A DNA stretch of 10,307 bases, taken from assembly GCA_029287875.1 (NCBI GenBank), contig JARFQH010000151.1:1-10307 (forward strand), read 5' to 3'. Below, in pieces: positions 7,038 through 10,307 of the stretch. Within the stretch, counting starts at the first letter, position 1. Every line of letters begins with the position of its first letter. The stretch is from Desulfobacteraceae bacterium (GTDB taxonomy: Bacteria; Desulfobacterota; Desulfobacteria; Desulfobacterales; SG8-13). The position numbers and the translations under genes were made by a program. The notes under the pieces are model-generated. The model did not search any database. It saw only the letters and a program-made list of their open reading frames with translations, and was not told the DNA's origin.

Positions 7038-8080
7038 TGGGTGATCTGGTTCTCGAAAAACTGTCCATTCGATACGGCCGCCGACCGGTGATCGCCGAAT
7101 TCAGCCTGAGGGTGGCGGATGGTGAAATGGTGTCGATCCTCGGTCCCAGCGGCGCCGGCAAGACGACGATCCTAAAAGCCGTGGCCGGCTTGATCGAACC
7201 TGTCAGCGGTGATATCCGGCTCGATGGAAAATCCCTGGCGGGCGTTCCGCCGGATAAGCGAAACACGATCATGGTTTTTCAGAAACCACTGCTCTTTCCC
7301 TTTATGAACGTGGAACAGAACATCGCTTTCGGATTGAGAATGAAGGGAATGGCGCAGCGCCAGGTGCGCAGGGCGGTTGAGGATATCCTGGCCCTCACGC
7401 AGCTGGCCGGACTCGATAAAAGAAAGGTCCATGAACTCTCCGGCGGACAGCAGCAGCGGGTCAGTCTTGCCCGGGCACTGGTGTTGAAACCCGCCGTGCT
7501 GCTGCTGGACGAACCCTTGAGCAACCTGGACGCCAACTTGCGCCAACAGATGCGGGAGCTGATTCAAGAAATTCAGCAAAAGACGCGCGTGACGACCCTC
7601 TTCGTGACCCATGACCAATCCGAAGCCCTGATCATGTCCCATCGCGTCACCCTGCTTTTGGACGGCAGACTGCGTCAGGTCGGCAGACCGCAGGATCTTT
7701 ACCACCATCCGGTGGACCCTGATGTCGCTCGGTTTTTCGGCGGCACCAATTTTTTCGAGGGGCGATTCAAGGACGGATTTCTGCACACCGGTTTCGGTGT
7801 TTTCGAATTGCCGGCGGTCAACGGCAACGGACTTCCGCTGACCGCAACGATTCGACCGGAAGATATTCTCATATCGGTAACCAGCGACTTCGAACTGGAA
7901 GGGCAGGTGGAACGTGCCCACTTCGAGGGCATGGCCACCCGGCTCTGGGTGAAATGCCCCGGTGGACACCTGGTGGTATTGGCCGGCAGGGGGGAGTTCT
8001 TCCCCGGTCAAACGGTCCGTTTGCGTCTGCCGGCCGAAAGGATTCGGGTTTTCCCGCCAGGAGCGGTTGAGCCGGTCTAG
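7037..8080 (+). CDS. ABC transporter ATP-binding protein, YnjD/PotA-like
   Basis: A 347-residue cytoplasmic ATPase that energises the two permeases. All nucleotide-binding elements are present: Walker A GPSGAGKT (36-43), Q-loop Gln82 in FQKPLLFP, signature LSGGQQQR (134-141), Walker B VLLLDEP (154-160), D-loop SNLDA (162-166) and switch His192 in FVTHDQ. After residue about 235 a TOBE-like C-terminal region follows (TIRPEDILIS at 271-280, FEGMATRLWV, GQTVRLRLPAERIRVFP). That makes it longer than E. coli YnjD and closer in layout to PotA/CysA. ATG 7037 overlaps the permease TAA (TAATG), and CGGGA (7024-7028) lies 8 nt upstream. A TTG at 7031 is possible but less likely. The stop is TAG 8078-8080. 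The last codons contribute to an inverted repeat with the following 9-bp array, so the gene end is part of that structure. Confidence 0.95.
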   Translation: MGDLVLEKLSIRYGRRPVIAEFSLRVADGEMVSILGPSGAGKTTILKAVAGLIEPVSGDIRLDGKSLAGVPPDKRNTIMVFQKPLLFPFMNVEQNIAFGLRMKGMAQRQVRRAVEDILALTQLAGLDKRKVHELSGGQQQRVSLARALVLKPAVLLLDEPLSNLDANLRQQMRELIQEIQQKTRVTTLFVTHDQSEALIMSHRVTLLLDGRLRQVGRPQDLYHHPVDPDVARFFGGTNFFEGRFKDGFLHTGFGVFELPAVNGNGLPLTATIRPEDILISVTSDFELEGQVERAHFEGMATRLWVKCPGGHLVVLAGRGEFFPGQTVRLRLPAERIRVFPPGAVEPV

Positions 8081-8178
8081 CCCGTTTGCCCGTTAAATTC
8101 GACAACCGGCTCAACGGGCCTAACGGGCTCAACGGGCCTAACGGGCTCAACGGGCTCAACGGGCTCAACCGGCTAAAC
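8066..8178. repeat. Imperfect long inverted repeat linking ATPase gene end and 9-bp array
   Basis: The left arm 8066-8097 overlaps the ATPase stop. Its reverse complement aligns base by base with 8147-8178, the right end of the tandem array. The register is kept over about three and a half 9-bp units, with one missing base and a few mismatches. Even the variant CCGGC unit at 8165-8173 finds its partner. GTTGAGCCGGT (8066-8076) is in addition an exact complement of ACCGGCTCAAC (8105-8115). The mRNA can therefore form alternative hairpins by choosing different array units. There is no T-run on the 3' side. It may modulate ATPase message stability or kinase translation. Confidence 0.65.
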
Positions 8179-8182
8179 GGAC
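8102..8182. repeat. Tandem array of nine 9-bp units before the kinase gene
   Basis: Nine units of consensus TCAACGGGC are joined without spacers. Units at 8111, 8129, 8147 and 8156 are identical, and those at 8120 and 8138 read CTAACGGGC. The first (8102) and eighth (8165) carry CCGGC, and the ninth (8174) is degenerate (TAAACGGAC). Alternation of the two main variants suggests expansion as an 18-bp block. The array ends 5 nt before the kinase ATG, in place of a normal Shine-Dalgarno site. In one frame it would code for repeated Asn-Gly-Leu, and in the ATPase frame for Ser/Leu-Thr-Gly. I see no evidence for either being translated. Period 9 keeps the reading frame when the copy number changes. 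Confidence 0.9.
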
Positions 8183-8187
8183 TGACC

Positions 8188-9219
8188 ATGAGCTTGATGA
8201 CAGACTATCTGCCCCGGGTGCAATCCTATCTCGACAGTCGGGACTGGCGTGACGTGCCGGTTATGAACGGGCATCGTTTTACGGTCGCCCCGCTCGCCCA
8301 GGGAGAATACAACCTGAACTACCTGATTTCCTCGAAAACGAACGGCCTGAAGCTGGTGTTCCGGGTTAACATCGGCACTCAGATCGGGCGGTCGGATCAG
8401 GTATCATACGAATACCGGGCCTTGAAGCTGCTGGCGGGTAGCGGTCATACCCCCCGGCCCTGTTTCGTGGACGACACCCGAAAGATTCTCGATCGGGGCG
8501 CGCTGGTGATGGAGTATCTGCCGGGGGAACAGCTGGATTACAAAAGGGATCTGGCGGCGGCGGCGGGTCTTTTCGCCGCGGTCCATCAGGTCGAGGTCGA
8601 TCCGGTCGACAACCACCTGATCCGTGAAGACGCACCGCTTTCGCTGATATACGAAGAGTGCCGGGGACTCCTGGCGAATTACTTCGAATCGGACCTTGCC
8701 GATGCCGCGATCCGCGACTACTTGAATGAAGTGATCCTCTGGGCCGATTCCGCCCGTGTGCAGGAGAAGTACTTCAGGCAAGATCCCTGGCTCTGCATCG
8801 TCAACACGGAAGTCAACTCGGGCAACTTCGTCGTTAACCGCGAGCGCGGCTCGATTCATCTGGTCGACTGGGAAATGCCGCGTTGGGGCGATCCCTCGCA
8901 GGATTTGTGTCACTTCTGCTCACCGTTGACCACGCTCTGGAAAACTACCTTCCGGATGACGCCCCGTGAAAAGAAAGAATTCATCGATACCTATTGTTGC
9001 GGCATCGGAGACAAACACCTTCGTGACACGCTGCCCGATCGAATTCGACTTCGTGACCCGTTTGTTTATCTGCGGGGCATCTCGTGGTCGGCCATGGGGT
9101 GGGTGGCCTACCAGACCGAGTTCTCCGGAATGAAGAATTCCGACACCTGGGAGACCTTGCAGCGCTACCTGGACCTGGCTTTCATCAGATCCCTGTTCGA
9201 CCCGTTCCTTTTGGAATAA
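8188..9219 (+). CDS. APH/choline-kinase-like phosphotransferase with altered catalytic loop
   Basis: A 343-residue cytoplasmic kinase-fold protein. The substrate is unknown; choline, ethanolamine or thiamine-like compounds are reasonable guesses given the neighbouring importer. Visible elements are a nucleotide loop QGEYNLNYLI (38-47), LVFRVN (56-61) with Arg where the ATP-binding Lys usually sits, Glu75 in YEYRAL, and hinge LVMEYLPGE (106-114). The catalytic loop is NTEVNSGNF (206-214), and the metal site is LVDWEMPRWGDPSQDL (225-240) with Asp227. The family loop is H-x-D-x(4)-N. Here His is Asn206 and Asp is Glu208, while Asn213 is kept, so the enzyme is either a divergent subfamily or catalytically weakened. 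ATG 8188 is chosen, with ATG 8197 as an alternative; neither has a good Shine-Dalgarno site. The frame is open back to TTG 8086 through the repeat array, but that start has no ribosome site. It follows the ATPase gene by 107 nt and probably shares its transcript. Confidence 0.85.
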   Translation: MSLMTDYLPRVQSYLDSRDWRDVPVMNGHRFTVAPLAQGEYNLNYLISSKTNGLKLVFRVNIGTQIGRSDQVSYEYRALKLLAGSGHTPRPCFVDDTRKILDRGALVMEYLPGEQLDYKRDLAAAAGLFAAVHQVEVDPVDNHLIREDAPLSLIYEECRGLLANYFESDLADAAIRDYLNEVILWADSARVQEKYFRQDPWLCIVNTEVNSGNFVVNRERGSIHLVDWEMPRWGDPSQDLCHFCSPLTTLWKTTFRMTPREKKEFIDTYCCGIGDKHLRDTLPDRIRLRDPFVYLRGISWSAMGWVAYQTEFSGMKNSDTWETLQRYLDLAFIRSLFDPFLLE

Positions 9220-9228
9220 CTTTGCCGG

Positions 9229-9257
9229 TTTACTGGACGATGCAAATCTGTTATACA
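9229..9257 (+). promoter_or_regulatory. Candidate sigma-70 promoter before the last gene
   Basis: TTTACT (9229-9234) and TATACA (9252-9257) are separated by 17 bp. Each matches its consensus at 4 of 6 positions. The TATACA overlaps a TACAAT alternative. The position, just after the kinase stop and before a gene of different base composition, fits a new transcription unit. I find no strong terminator for the operon between 9220 and 9342; a weak bulged stem at 9275-9296 followed by TT is the only candidate. Confidence 0.35.
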
Positions 9258-9342
9258 ATGAAGGTGTTATATCGATCGAGCATTTCACTTCGATTTTAAC
9301 AGGGAAGAAAGACCACGACCCGGCGCGGGTAACCTCTACATT

Positions 9343-10307
9343 ATGATCGCAAAGCGAGCCATACTCGGGAATGAATTGATCAAAGAGATTATTTCCATCA
9401 GAACGGATACGCTTTGGAAAATGCTCAGGCAGAAAAAAGACGGAATGATGCCTGGAGTTACCGAAGAGGGCGCCACCGGGAAATACGACAACAAGGGGGC
9501 AATCTTCATTCCGGGGGGATTGATTTTACAGGATGTAGACGAGAATCCCATTGAATATGAATCCTACCGGGCCATAGACACCGGCTCGTTTAGAGAGAAA
9601 ATCAAGTCGGCCATGCGATACGACAATGCCACCCTGCTGTTTCCGGATGGGATTGTTTCCGGCATTAATCTCGACACCGGTTTTTTCTCGAAAGCTGCCA
9701 GAAGAATATATACCTTCAAAAGGGCCGCGTTCAGAAGAACGATGAAAACGGGGCCTAAAATCCCCACTAAAATAAGTTCGGACGATATCATTCGCAGTCA
9801 TTGTCCGACCTTTTTCAAGCCGCCCTACGGTGCCCGAACACGGATCAGCACGTGTGTGTCGATCGGCTTGGTCGATCCACCCATGTTTTTCGCCTATTGC
9901 AACAACCAGTTAAACTTTACCCAGAAACAGGCCGAGGTCTTTTCCCGCAGCCTCGATGCGGCGCAGGAGCCGGTAATGACCAAAAGTGGAAATGTGCTGT
10001 ATCCTCCGTACATCGTTGTTTGCCACGATACGCGCTACAAAGAGAACAATTTCACCGGTCTGACGCGAATATTGGGGATTGGGAAATTCGGTGAATTCTG
10101 CACCTTTTCCTTAGAGGGAGTAAATCCGACCCTGCTTGGTGAACTCAAGCGCAAGAGTCAGGAGTTCAGTCCGGAGGATGTCTTCTCCGAATTCGACAGC
10201 ATTAAGGTGTTGGGCGTGCTGCGGGTTTACGCTCCGACAAATGCGGGGAAGCGATCCTTAAAATACGATCTTCACATTGTGTCTCCGAAAAAGGACCTGG
10301 ATATCAG
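9343..10307 (+). CDS. Partial protein with diadenylate-cyclase-like (DAC/DisA_N) features
   Basis: An open frame from ATG 9343 runs off the right edge (321 codons seen, no stop). I do not recognise the protein as a whole. Residues 83-187 show a pattern reminiscent of DAC domains that make cyclic di-AMP: a helix, then AMRYDNATLLFPDGIVSGIN (90-109), where DAC proteins have 'MDGAI...DG.I', and PPYGARTRISTCVSIGL (160-176), where they have GTRHR plus a helix. A hydrophobic strand PMFFAYC follows. The catalytic DGA would be DNA (94-96) and RHR would be RTR (165-167), so activity is doubtful. Residues 200-321 are unassigned, with YPPYIVVCHDTRYKE and an ILGIGKFGEF strand-turn-strand. The frame is open upstream to 9262 but has no usable start there. 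A strong AGGGAAG at 9301-9307 lies too far upstream (35 nt), so the start is uncertain. GC is about 47-50% and A-ending codons are common, unlike the operon, which suggests a different origin. Confidence 0.6.
   Translation, partial: MIAKRAILGNELIKEIISIRTDTLWKMLRQKKDGMMPGVTEEGATGKYDNKGAIFIPGGLILQDVDENPIEYESYRAIDTGSFREKIKSAMRYDNATLLFPDGIVSGINLDTGFFSKAARRIYTFKRAAFRRTMKTGPKIPTKISSDDIIRSHCPTFFKPPYGARTRISTCVSIGLVDPPMFFAYCNNQLNFTQKQAEVFSRSLDAAQEPVMTKSGNVLYPPYIVVCHDTRYKENNFTGLTRILGIGKFGEFCTFSLEGVNPTLLGELKRKSQEFSPEDVFSEFDSIKVLGVLRVYAPTNAGKRSLKYDLHIVSPKKDLDI

Noticed and set aside
8102..8182. CRISPR-like array
   Set aside because: Units are 9 bp with no unique spacers between them, so this is a simple tandem repeat.
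8086..8187. N-terminal extension of the kinase from TTG 8086, encoding Asn-Gly-Leu repeats
   Set aside because: There is no ribosome site near the TTG, the extension is just the tandem repeat in one frame, and APH-fold proteins do not need it. ATG 8188 gives a normal N-terminus.
9801..10094. 97-codon + strand frame inside the last gene
   Set aside because: It overlaps, in another frame, the longer open frame that starts at 9343 and runs off the window. It has no ribosome site and no recognisable motif.

Overview
The window looks like chromosomal DNA of a GC-rich Gram-negative bacterium. The main operon is about 60-65% GC by eye, and Shine-Dalgarno sites and ATGA start/stop overlaps are conventional. 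A member of the Desulfobacterota (former Deltaproteobacteria) fits the gene content and style, but no marker gene proves it. Every gene I support is on the + strand.

Left end (1-1315): the last codons of an unidentified gene are followed by a 42-residue stub of a mercuric-reductase-like flavoprotein that stops right after its Rossmann motif. A GC-rich inverted repeat comes next, then an intact TVP38/TMEM64 (DedA superfamily) membrane protein. A 293-bp spacer with one clear hairpin precedes the main operon.

Main operon (1316-9219): an AcnA-type aconitase is followed 3 nt later by a YnjB-like periplasmic binding protein gene that carries an in-frame TAG exactly where the family has Trp. Two separate MetI-type permeases, an ABC ATPase with a C-terminal TOBE-like region, and an APH/choline-kinase-like phosphotransferase complete the set. 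Gene junctions are 1-4 bp overlaps or a 3-nt gap, except between the ATPase and the kinase. There, nine 9-bp tandem repeats lie opposite a partial inverted copy of themselves. Binding protein, permeases and ATPase form a YnjBCD-type importer of unproven substrate (commonly annotated as putative thiamine transport). The kinase may phosphorylate and trap the imported compound. If the TAG is real and not read through, the importer lacks its binding protein.

Right end (9220-10307): GC content drops to roughly 47-50%. A candidate promoter precedes an open reading frame that runs off the window. Its product has scattered resemblance to diadenylate cyclase (DisA_N/DAC) domains, with altered DGA and RHR signatures. 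It looks like a separate, possibly acquired gene.

The points most worth following are the amber codon in the binding protein, the 9-bp array with its inverted arm, the kinase with N-x-E in place of the catalytic H-x-D, and the DAC-like partial gene.
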